DNA of 64,000 nt from positions 261,041,922 to 261,105,921 of the forward strand of contig NC_045427.1 of assembly GCF_902635505.1 (NCBI RefSeq), written 5' to 3'. The position numbers and the translations under genes are program-made. The notes beneath the pieces are model-generated. The model was not told the origin of the DNA, searched no databases, and saw nothing but the letters and a program-made list of their open reading frames with translations. Shown here one piece after another: positions 1-9,956 of this stretch; position 1 is the first letter of the stretch, and every line of letters begins with the position of its first letter. The stretch comes from Sarcophilus harrisii (lineage: Eukaryota; Chordata; Mammalia; Dasyuromorphia; Dasyuridae).

Positions 1-1800
1 TAGCTCTCTATCCATTATACCAGATTGTCTTTTCTCCATAAGACAAATTTATATTCTAAATTGATTTGAGTAAAGTATCTTTTCATTTGATGAGGATATC
101 AATTGTTTATTGGCTAGTTTCTAAATTCTTTTAATGTCTCACCTAGCTCTTCCACTGTTCTGCAGGTTGCTAGCTCTACTCCTGCCTTTGGAACACTCAG
201 CATACATTTTAATGACTCACTGGGTCTTAACTCCTCTGACTTAGATTAATTCTTCACTTTGTCTCAGATATGTAAAGGTGCAGTTGTGTCTTAGGGATCA
301 TAACCTTTGTGATTATGAATTCTGAATTCCCTTCTCTCCTGTCCTTTGATTCCTCACTCTTCCTAAACCTCTTTTTCATATTCACAAGGGCCTCTAATCT
401 TTTCATTTTTCTCTGTTCTCTCTAATCTCTGGCTGCACTTAATTCATTATACAGTTTTAGATGGGGAGAGGCTTATGTTAGTAATAATTGAACAAATACT
501 TGGTTTTATTAAACAAAGAATGCTGAAGGACAGTGCTATAGTTTAAACATTGAAGATTAAGCAAGGACTACCTTCCACCTTCAATTTATCCACTGAATTA
601 GCAGGATTGGCATTGTTATATAGAATATTTAAAAAATTCCATTTTAAAAGCCTTGATTTGCATATTTCCAATGTGTGCCTTCTATCTTTGGTCTCACTGC
701 TTCTTGTGTATCCTTTTAAATGACTATACATTCTAATGAATAGAGTAATTGTTAGGAGTTAATTGCTAATGGGTAATCATCATGTGGCTAGGAGAAATTG
801 AAAGATGCCTTCTTAGCAGTACTGAATACTTTGGCATTAGGACAAGACTAAATTCAATTAATTTAATGAAACATTTTTTGTGGTAGTCAGAGACTAGTTT
901 GTTTGTCCCTATTTAGAAAGTCAGAGAAATTAGGAAAATAGGTCTGGAAAAACTTGAGGCAGGAAGAGGTAACTAGAGAAATAGGCAATAGATTTCCTTG
1001 GTGGTCCTGGGAGCTTAGGAGAAAATTAAACTTTCAGTTCAACACTTAGACTCATTATATAAATAGACTGAAGAGGAACTCTGCTCAATATGATGGAATG
1101 AGTGGGACGACAACAGTTCAGTTCTCCCACAAGTTCTCCAACAAGAAGTTTGAAAAAGACTGAAGAAATTATAAAAAAAAAAAAAAAAATCTAAAGAAAA
1201 AGTAAGTGCATTTTTCCAGCCCACATCTACACAGAGACAGCCAGCAGATGAGTACTGGGGAAGGTGTTCAGAGAGAAAAGGCTAGCTAAGCTTAGGAACT
1301 AGGGTTAGGTTAAGGAAGCCTGAAGCTGTGATCAGAGCCAGGAAGACAGGAGCTTGCACCCGGGTGTAGTAAAAAAGACAGGGGTCTATAATTGTGTCAC
1401 CATAGAGAATTACCTATGCCCTGGCATGTCATCTAAGACCTGTGTCCTAGTCTACTCAACACACGCTGTTTAATGTAGTACATTGTGTGATACTAAAAAA
1501 CATTCATCACCATTGACCAAAGATAATTTAGGTCTCTAGCAAAGGTAGTCACAACAGTCTTGTCAGAGTATCCAGTAAGTACTTGGCTCTGAGCTGAAGT
1601 TTGAAAAATGTTTGTTGATTAATTGAATAATCTACATTGGTAGAAGGCATTTTCCTCAGCACGTTTTCCCTGTATTAGTAATAGGGAAAGGGGGGAATAG
1701 TAGTTCCCCCCTACATTGGAATAGTAGTTCCTTAAGGTATGAGGAGGGGAAATATTACCAAGGTAGGAATCAGAAAGCAGAAATGGGCTTTGGAAAATCA
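1..1800. other. Intronic sequence, no exon recognised
   Basis: AT-rich DNA lying upstream of the first recognisable BUB1B exon, so probably BUB1B intron. I see no open frame resembling BUBR1 and no convincing acceptor-exon-donor unit. A stretch around 1083-1230, containing a short A-run, vaguely resembles an L1 5' leader, but I could not support that. The missing upstream BUB1B exons probably lie before this window. Confidence 0.5.
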
Positions 1801-1812
1801 AGTGTTATTCAT

Positions 1813-2155
1813 TCAGCAAACATTTATTATTTTTCTAATGAAAGGCCCATTGGAGAGCAACAGATAGATGGGAAGAATGCCTGCTGACTGGGATCTGAAG
1901 CCAAGTGTGATTGGTTGTCCAGGGCCAGCACGGAAATAAAGTGGGCTCACTATGTCAGTCAGCTGCAAAAGGAGGAGGAGGAAGTTAAGTTGTAGAACAG
2001 CAGTAGCATAGAGATAAGGATGACAGGGCATATTCTTGGAGAAAGGATAATTCAACTGGACTGCAGAAGAGGAATGTGCATGAAAAGGTAGAAGCAGAAC
2101 CAGATTGTGAAGGACTTTGAATGTCAGGCTAGAGTTTATCCTAAAGATCATATAA
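1813..2155 (-). repeat. L2-type (CR1 clade) LINE relic, first part
   Basis: On the minus strand this resembles the 3' coding part of L2. On the plus strand the typical reversed-L2 wording is visible, for example GAAGGACTTTGAATGTCAGG followed by an AGAGTTTATCCTAAAG stretch. The copy breaks off near 2155 and appears to resume at about 2880 after an L1 insertion. Confidence 0.6.
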
Positions 2156-2179
2156 CTAAAAAATATAAAAATTCAACAT

Positions 2180-2870
2180 CTTAGTTTTAAAACCATCCTG
2201 CCTGCTTATCTGTGGGGAAATTTTTTTTTTCTGATCTTTCTTTTGTGTTCTGTTCCTTTTAACATTTTTTTTTTTGCATGACTATATTATTACTATTCTT
2301 ACTTGACCTCCAAGGTTTATCTCTACCCATTCCATCCCCAAACTTGTCCCTTATTACAAAAAGCATAATCAAATAAAACAAATCCACATATTAGCCCTGT
2401 GATATGTTTTGTTCCATACCTTGATTGGCCATCTCATTTATCAGAGGGCTTATTTTGTCTTTCAGAGTATTTTCTTAACAGTATTTCAGCCACTGTGTAC
2501 GTTGTTCTTCTGGTTCTCTTTACTTCACCTTTGTATTATTTTTATATAAGTTCTTCCAGGTTTATTTGAATCTATCCCTTTCATCATTTAATATGGTGTA
2601 ATAATATTGTATTATATCCATATGCCATTTTTTATTTGATCATTTTCCAGTTGATGGGCACTTTCCAGTTTTTTGCTACAACAATGTGCTTCTCATATTG
2701 TTTTGTCTCTTATTTATATCTAACAGTATATACTTAGTATAGTGGTATGACTGCATCAAAGAATTTGTAGTTTAATGACTTCTGGGATAGAATTCCAAAT
2801 TATTTTCTAAAATGTTTGGCTATTTTAAAGCTCCAGTAGTATTTTGGTGGCCTCCAATATTCAGTGCTTT
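2180..2870 (-). mobile_element. Old L1 3' region inserted in L2
   Basis: Reads as the reverse complement of an old L1 tail and ORF2 C-terminal region. Marks include T-rich starts, the segment about cells matching 'catttaatatggtgtaata', and 'gttgatgggcactttccag', which in L1 ORF2 corresponds to the zone just after the reverse transcriptase. It separates two parts of one L2 copy, so it is younger than the L2. Target duplications are no longer clear. Confidence 0.6.
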
Positions 2871-2879
2871 TTCTAGTGA

Positions 2880-3560
2880 GCAGAGGGATGATGTGATCAT
2901 ATCTGTTTATGTTAGTCTGACAATGGCATAATGAATGCGTTAGAGTAGAGCTAAGAAGACTTCTTACAAGGTTGTTGAAATTGTTTAGGCAAATGGTAAT
3001 GAGGAATTGTACTAGGATGTGAGCAGTGGGAATAGACAGGAGAGGGTGGATTTGAGAAATGTTACACAAGTAAAACGAACAAGACTTGGTTACTAGTTAG
3101 ATATGAGAAGTGAGAAACAGGGAAGAATCAAAACAGTAAAATTTCATAAGAAGGAGACTGAGTGAATGCTAATATTATTAATAGGAATATTGAAGAAGAA
3201 AAGTATGATTCATACTTTTGGAAATTCTGAGATGGAGATTCTAGGAGACTATCGCAGTGACAGAGTGAGGCATTTGGAGTTCTAGTCTGGGACTCAGAAG
3301 AAAGGCTAGAACTGGAGATGTAGAAGCAATAGGTGAACAGTGAGATTGTCTAGGGGAAGATTAGAGAGAAGAAAACCAAGAACAGACCTATGAGGAACTA
3401 TTTCTGTTAAAATTAGAAAAGAAAATCTACAGTTTAAGGAGTTTTTCAGAAGTTGAAGGAAATCAGGGAGGATGAGCTAGAAAAAAGCTCATGTAGGTGG
3501 CAGGTAGGTAGTGATTGGTCACTTTAGAAAGCCGTTGCAGTGAAAATGATGGAGGTGAAA
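2880..3560 (-). repeat. L2-type LINE relic, continuation
   Basis: Continues the minus-strand L2 interrupted at 2155. The plus strand reads GCAGAGGGATGATGTGATCA, which is the expected next portion of reversed L2. Later purine-rich phrases such as 'gagatggagattctaggaga' fit the same family. The copy is old and has no usable frame. Confidence 0.6.
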
Positions 3561-3599
3561 GTCAAATTGCAACAAGTGGATCAGAGAGTGGGTGATAAA

Positions 3600-5007
3600 G
3601 GAAATGCCATCCTGATGCTTTCACCTGTCTTCAATCTCTCTGTGTCTCTTGGATTCTTTTCTTGTGCCTCCAACATGCCCTTGACTGTTCCAGCCTCAGA
3701 AAACCCTCCCTTGGTCCCTCTAACAATTGTCCCACACCTCCTCTAACCTTCTAGCTAAATTCCTTGAAAAGGCTGCCTACAGGCCCCACCCCTCTTACAG
3801 TCTGATTTCTGGCCTCACCATCCCCCCCAAACTGCTCTCCTCGGGGTTACCTGGGATGTCTTAATTGCTCAATCCATTGTCTTGTTTCTACCTCCTCCTC
3901 AACCCCTCAGCAGCCTCTGTCACTTCTGATTAGTCTCAGCTCTGTGATACGCCCGTCTCAGTTTGGGGGACAATATTTCCAGTTTGCCTTCCTAACCACC
4001 CGTCAATCTTTAGGTTCCCACCCAGCTCAGGCCTTCTGCTCTTGGGTGTCTCTCAGGGCTCTGCCCCAGCCCCTCGATCCTGTTTCACTCAATGATCTTT
4101 CATCAGCTTTCATGGATTTCATTACTCTGCCAACCACTCCCAAATCTACCTATCTTCCCTAAACATCTCTGCTGGCGCTGCTGTGGGCTAAGTGCCAAGC
4201 CTGGAGGCAGGAGAACCTGAGCTATTTATGTTTCCTCAAGTTCTGGACTCTAAAAATGAACTGAAAAAGGAAACAACAAATTACTGCTAGAATTCTCTGC
4301 CCTACAGATGGGGTCCCAAAGAGTCGAGACATGGCTGAAACAACTCCCCAGCAGGCCTTGCGTCTTCATGTGCCTTTGGGACATTTCAAACTAGATGTGC
4401 AAAACTGAACTTATTATCCCCTTCTCTAACTCCTCCCTACTTCTTAATTTCCCTATTATTGTTGAAGACAAGAACACCCTCCCAGTCCCTCAGACTTACA
4501 GTCTGGGCATTATCTTTGACTCACCCTTCTCTCACTCAATATATCCAGTCAATTGTCAGTTTCCCCTTTGCAACTTGTCTCTCAGACAAGAAAGAAAGAT
4601 GTTCCCTTTCCCTCCTCTGACTCTGCCATTACCCTGATATAGGCCCTGAGCCACTAACAATGGCCACCTTGCTGTTTCATGAACAAGATACTTTGCATCT
4701 CAACTATGGGCATTTTCTCTGATTGTCCCCCATGTCTAAAATTCTCTCCTTCCTCATCTTGGCCTACTACCTTCCCCAGCTTCCTTTACCCCAACTAAAA
4801 TTCCATCTTCTCCAGTAAACCTTCCCAGCCCCTTAACTCTAGTGCTTTCATCTTGAATGTAGTTTGTTTGTATTTTGTTTGTTATCTCTTCCACTAGATT
4901 GTGAGTTTCTTGAGGGTAAACATCATCTTCTGCCTCTTTTTGTAACCCCAAGGCTTAGCATGATACCTGGCACATAGTAAGCACTTAGTAAATATTTACT
5001 GATTAAC
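3600..5007 (+). repeat. L2 LINE 3' half, interrupted by a SINE
   Basis: Pyrimidine-rich sense-strand L2. It contains the 'gtgcaaaactgaacttatta' segment (sense of the ORF2 SKTELII stretch) and the classic L2 3' end, with a transition from 'gattgtgagtttcttgaggg' to 'cctggcacatagtaagcact'. It ends near 5007. A tRNA-derived SINE sits inside it at about 4165-4355. The element is ancient and heavily decayed. Confidence 0.75.
4165..4355 (+). mobile_element. Marsupial tRNA-derived SINE with RTE-like tail
   Basis: Interrupts the surrounding L2. The tail 'ggggtcccaaagagtcgaga' followed by 'catggctgaaacaactcc' is the degenerate 3' end shared by this SINE family and by RTE/BovB LINEs. The 5' tRNA-like half is poorly preserved. 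Family name not assigned with certainty. Confidence 0.6.
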
Positions 5008-5224
5008 AGCTACAGAAATGGACAACTCCGTGATGTTTGGCAAAGGAGAATAGAGACCGGACCGTGGGTACAGAAAGTAAATAAGTCAAGTAACAGGTAT
5101 TTCAGAATTAAGGAGACCCAAACATAAAGTATGGGACTACTCTATGACCATGTGATCATGTGGGAAAGAGACAGTGTTTTCAAAATAACAATGGAATTTA
5201 AGTACCTATTCTATATAAGACACT

Positions 5225-6490
5225 ACCCTAGGTGATAGAGATGTAGACAAAATTTAAAAACCTGTCCTCAAGAAATTGACATTCTACTAAGGCTTACAAC
5301 ATGTATCAGATAAATGCAAACTAATTAAATAAGAGATTAGTTATCATTAACCAGTGGTATCAAATAAAGTTTTCAATGAGATGTGGTCCATCAGTTAGGC
5401 TTCCAAACAGAAGTGAGGAAGAAGTACATTCCAGATACAAGGGGCAGTTAGCATACTGGCATGGAGAGAGAAAAGATTTGGGATCATCAGGCAAATTAAA
5501 TAGACTAGGATATAGAATGTATGAAAAAGAATAATGGGAAATAAGGATACATGGGTAGGCTTTGACTAACAAGCCCAGAAATCTGTTGTTTTTCTTATAG
5601 TTAGTAGAAAGCTACTGAAGATTCTTGATAATAGTATTGTCATTATCCTACAGTAATAACAGTTGATGACTGTAATTTAAGATTTAACAAGTGTTTCACA
5701 TACATTATCTCACTTTACCTTTCCAGCAACAGTATGAGGTTTTAATACTTCAGGGATTAATTTCTGTTTTATAGATTAGGACACTGAGGTTTACAAAGTT
5801 TAAGTAAGTTACATAGCTAGTGTCAGAGGCAGGCATTTTGAGATAAATCTAGTATTTTTAAAAACACTTTTTATTGCTTCCTAATAATATCTACCACCTT
5901 CATGACCAAAAGTGCAGTTCTCCCTTGTAACAGAGAAGCATAGTTAAGCAAAACCTACACTTGTATGCCCCTTTGACAATGTATGCTTCATTTTGTAACA
6001 TAAGTTATATGAAAGAGGGAGGAGATGATTAAAAACTAGAACATAAATGGGCAGGAAATAAAATAAAGGCACATTTAGAAGACTTTTGGAGTTAGTGTGA
6101 TCAGGAGAAAGGTTGGAGGAAAGAAGTTTTGAGAAAGGAAGGTAGGATCCCGGGAGAAGCCATGCTGTATTTCTTAATCCCCTTGGTGAAGTAGGAAGCA
6201 TAAATCAGCTGCTATAAATGTTAAGAAAAGGGAAGTGATAAGACCAAAAAAGGAGATTTGAAAGTTTCTGTAGAAAATTAAATAAAAAGCAAATAGTGGA
6301 AAGAGTAAAAAAAATTGTTGAGTCATAGCAAAGGGCCTAACTGAGTCTGTAGACTAATATGTAGTAGATGAGATTGTACTGATCTCATTACTTTATTCAG
6401 TGATAGTTGGCAGATGGAGACAGGAGGAGAGAAATAAGGTGGTAGGGTTACTCATATATGAGGAGTTGAAATAGTGAACGTCCAGAGAGC
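5225..6490 (-). repeat. Old LINE/MIR debris
   Basis: Purine-rich minus-strand L2-like debris interrupted at about 5660-5835 by a MIR/CORE-SINE-like segment in reverse orientation. The MIR-like part shows the familiar order: cells reading cacatacattatctcactt, then attaggacactgaggttta, then acatagctagtgtcagaggc. Exact boundaries are not resolvable by eye. Confidence 0.45.
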
Positions 6491-6522
6491 CCAAAGATCT
6501 ATGAGAGTAGTTTGTTATTATT

Positions 6523-6713
6523 TAGTCCTTTCAGTCTGGTTCTTTGTGATTCCATTTGGACTTTGCTTGACAAAGACATTGGAGTGGTTTGCCATTTCCT
6601 TTTCCAGCTCATTAAGTAACTTGCCCAGCATCACAAAGCTAGTAAGTATATGAGGGTGAATTTGAACTTGGGAAGATGAGTCTTCCTAACTCTACTGTGC
6701 CACTGAGCTGTCC
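6523..6713 (-). mobile_element. tRNA-derived SINE with RTE-like tail
   Basis: Reverse-complement copy. It begins with the RTE/BovB-like 3' tail ('gtctggttctttgtgattcc' and 'ggagtggtttgccatttcct'), passes through 'cacaaagctagtaagtatat', and ends in the tRNA-like head 'ctgtgccactgagctgtcc'. Same family as the copies at 16258, 48935, 60541 and 61815. Confidence 0.75.
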
Positions 6714-6915
6714 TATGAGAGTTTTTAAAGGCTATGAAATAGTAAAGTGGTAGATCATGAGGCTGATTTAGGGAGACAAATATAACTGACATGAGAGAGG
6801 TGATCTGTGATAATAAATCATGGTCAGGGACAAAAAAATTTAATGTGAGTGAGTAGGAGAAATGGAAAGAAACTAAGCTATAGTGGGAAAGTATTATTTC
6901 GAAGTACCTATTCCA

Positions 6916-7020
6916 AGAGAGGTTCCTAATCTGGGATCTGGGGACTTGGGTGAGAAAATAATTATGTCTTTACAGATTGTCAAAGAGGTAAGGGACAGAT
7001 AAAAGGTTAAGAAACTTTGC
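6916..7020. mobile_element. Short hAT-like transposon relic
   Basis: About 105 bp flanked by imperfect inverted ends: AGAGGTTCCTAATCTGGGAT on the left, and a right end whose complement reads CAAAGTTTCTTAACC. The phrase 'gatctggggacttggg' is typical of mammalian non-autonomous hAT elements. Family is uncertain and it is internally deleted. Confidence 0.45.
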
Positions 7021-7039
7021 AACAAAAATCATAGAATCT

Positions 7040-7628
7040 TAGTCAACAAAGTTTTATTCAGTGTTTACTGTATGCCAGACATTGTGCTAAATAATGGGAA
7101 TGTAAATACTAGCAAAAAGAAAGAGCTCAAGCCCTCAAGGAGTACACATACTAAGGAAGAAAGACAACATATAAAAAGGAGCTGAAATTGTAGATAGAGA
7201 AGCGAGGTTTGTGACTGAAATTGATAGAGAAATCATTGGCATGGGTAAGGCTACTAAATGAGTCATTGTGAATATGTATACTTTTCAGTTCGAGATTTGA
7301 GGAAGGAAAGGTAAAGCTCAACTTTACAAGGAATTTAGCTAGTTATAATTTGTCACTACAAAGGATAGCATATACTCATTTGAGGTATAGCCTCCTGGAT
7401 TCTATACATCTTTCTTCTGAGACATAACTTAGCCCAATTGAGGTCCAAGGAAGAGATAGCTAGTTTTACCAGGATCACAGTATGACTCTGTATATTGAAT
7501 TTGGGAATTTACGTGGTTTTATTCTCAGGAATAGAGAGAGGTCACTAATACCAATCAGTCAATAAATATTAAGTGCCTAATATGTGCAAGACCCTGGGCT
7601 AAGCATTTATAAGAGTATACATGTTGGG
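7040..7628. other. Intronic, scattered MIR/LINE-like fragments
   Basis: Two short pieces (about 7045-7165 and 7550-7625) carry the old-repeat wording 'gtatgccagacattgtgcta' and 'taatatgtgcaagaccctgg', common in MIR/L2-related relics. Nothing else is recognised between them. Confidence 0.4.
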
Positions 7629-8141
7629 CAGTTGTTCTCAAACTTTTTGGTCTCAGAACTCCTTTGCATTCTTAAAAATTATAGAAGACCCCAAAAAGCT
7701 TTTGTTCTTGTGGCTATGCTAATGTTTATGGCATAAAAGAGATAAAGAGATAATTTTTGGAAAACATTAATTCATTTAAAATAATAAACCTATTACATGT
7801 TAACATGATTATCATATTTACATAAAAAGTAACTTCCAAAACAAAAAAAAAAGTTAAGAAGAGTGACATTGTTTTAGATATTTTTGCAACTCTCTTTAAT
7901 AAATAGCCTAATAGAATATAGCTGTTTTCTCAAATCTGCTTCTACTTTCAATGTATTATAATATGTCATTTTAGTTGGGAATATATGGAAAAAATCGGAC
8001 CTCACAGATAAGTAGGTAGTAGAAGGAGGAATATTTTAATAGACAAACAACATCTTGGTGCTATTATGAAAATAACTTTAACAACCTGCAAGGGTCTTAG
8101 GGACCTCTGGAGATCTGCATACCATAATTTGAGAAGCACTG
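7629..8141. mobile_element. Non-autonomous hAT (Charlie-like) transposon
   Basis: A 513-bp unit with terminal inverted repeats. The left end is CAGTTGTTCTCAAACT and the complement of the right end is CAGTGCTTCTCAAATT (13 of 16 match), the usual hAT-Charlie terminus. Inside are phrases typical of the mammalian family, such as 'ttggtctcagaactcctttg' and 'agggacctctggagatctgc'. The expected 8-bp target duplication is not clearly preserved, and no transposase frame remains. I am confident of the superfamily but not of the family name. Confidence 0.75.
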
Positions 8142-8930
8142 ATAAGAGAGTAAGAAAACCCAGGAGCCTTTAAATATTCTCATCAGGAGTAAACCAAAGT
8201 GTTAGAAATTCTTTGATTCTTTGGTGGGTATATCAGTAATTTTAACTATTTGATGCATCCCTTCCTTCCCATTATGGAGAAAGAAGCAAAGTTCAAATTA
8301 ACTCGAAAAGAGTAGTAGAAGAACAGTATGAAAGTGGAGAAACAATGTCACCCTCTCCTTAGTTTTGTAAATTGAAGGAAAATTAGAAAAAGAATGATTT
8401 TCAGTGAAGTTTACAAGAAATATGGTGTTTTTTGAGGAGAGAATAAATGTGGAATGAATGATAGTTGAAAAGTTCAAGACTGTTGAGTTTGGGTAGGATT
8501 CTAAAGGAATCAGTGGAATGGATTTAGGAGCTGAGTAATACAGGTTGAGTTGGCCTAGAAAAGAACTAGATCTGATTAGAATACAGATGAAGGAATAGGA
8601 GGAAATAATAAAGCTTGGGCTCAGACCATGTTAGTAGGGAAATTTGTGGAGAAATAGGAATTATGCAGCAAAGTGGGAATTCATGACAATCAGCCTTCAG
8701 GAGACTACAAAGCCAAAATGGAGAGAAGAGAATAACATGGGAAGGAAGGAATTTATTTCTTGAGGTCTCGAGAAAGGTACAGCCTTATCTAAGGATGCAC
8801 CAAACTCAGTGGGAAGCTCAAGATAATGGACTAATTCTGCTTCCTTAGCTGCAGAAGCAACAATCTGAAGATTATTCAGAAAACCTAATTATTTTCATGT
8901 ATGCTAATAGGGAGCCAAATTTTTATTTTC
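8142..8930. other. Intronic, purine-rich, nothing firm
   Basis: Purine-rich sequence that may contain decayed reversed L2 at about 8340-8700. No exon, open frame or clear repeat boundary seen. Confidence 0.35.
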
Positions 8931-8934
8931 ATAA

Positions 8935-9175
8935 TTCTTTTTTTTTCCTAATTTTGAATTCCAAATTCCTCTCTTTCTTCCATTTCCTCCTCCATTCATT
9001 AAAAAGCAAGCAATATGATACTCGTCATATATGTGAAGTCATGCAAAACTTATTTTTGTATTAGCTATGTTGTCCCCAAAGTAGGAAAGAAAAACAGTAA
9101 AAAAATAATATACTCACAATTCATCAGTTCTCTCTCTGGAGGTGGATAGCATTTTTCATCACGAGCCCTTTGAAA
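8935..9175 (-). mobile_element. Old L1 3' UTR fragment
   Basis: Reverse complement of an older marsupial L1 3' UTR, recognisable from 'aaaaagcaagcaatatgata' and 'ctctctctggaggtggatag' followed by 'catttttcatcacgagccc'. The same 3' UTR type occurs on the plus strand at 53625-54035. 9176-9804 has no recognised content before the BUB1B exon. Confidence 0.6.
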
Positions 9176-9804
9176 ATGTATTTAATATCATCAAGGTCCA
9201 TAAATACAATTGAATGTTTATTCAAAAAAATCCAAAGTTTGCTTGTCATGTTAAAATGATGAAATATTACTGTTGAATCGGAATCCAGCTAAAAGTCAAT
9301 TGAATTGGGCCTTAAGACATTAAAATTATGAGGCATCTAGAGGAAAATGGGAAGATTTGTGTCAATGGATACAGCGTGAAAAACTGGAAAAACAGCTATA
9401 ATAATGTAAAAAGAAATTCCTACTAAAGTAAAGCTGAATGATGTATAATTCAAAAATAAATGTTATATAAACTTAGTCTTAGATAAGAGATGAGAAACTC
9501 CTTTTTCTTCCCTTGTAGAGGTGAGGAACTAAGTGTATAGTTGCTTTGTCAGTTCTTTTTTTCTTAACTGTTTTTCTTTGTTATAAAGTAAGTTTCACTT
9601 GGGGAGGGCATTGAGAGTGTATATCTGGAAATAATTTATGTTAATAACTTGTTAAGGTAGTGTTGAAAACAATTTTTTTAAAAAGGCCATTGAAATTAGA
9701 GTTGAATTCTTTCCTCTTTTTTTAACTAATGAATTTCATTTAAATGAGAAAGAATTAGCATTTATTGCTTCTGCTGGAGGTTGACTTATTTGTATTTCTT
9801 ACAG

Positions 9805-9956
9805 CCCAATTGTGGAAAATAGTCAAGAAAACACCTACTCCTCTGGATTCTCAGGTTCTTCTGCTTCCTCAATTAGAAGTATTTCCTCAACTAAATACCT
9901 TCAGATTCCTGAGAAATTAGAACTTACTAATGATGAGAGCATCATTCATCCTTTGG
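9805..9956 (+). CDS. BUB1B: BUB1B exon with KARD segment
   Basis: Acceptor TTTCTTACAG, donor GTAAGT. 152 bp; the first base completes the preceding codon and the last base starts a split Asp codon. It begins [19 protein letters not shown], matching the human KARD, where S676 and T680 are mitotic phosphosites; the Ser and Thr at the equivalent positions (6th and 10th residues) are present. The P-I-V-E start is the latter part of the LxxIxE motif that binds PP2A-B56; its Leu and Ser lie in the preceding exon, which I did not find. By analogy with the 23-exon human gene this would be exon 16. Confidence 0.95.

Noticed and set aside
1083-1400. Possible L1 5' leader near an A-run
   Set aside because: Only loose resemblance; no ORF1 follows.
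1813-2151. 112-codon minus-strand open frame
   Set aside because: Lies in decayed L2 in sense orientation; reads as leftover LINE coding at best.
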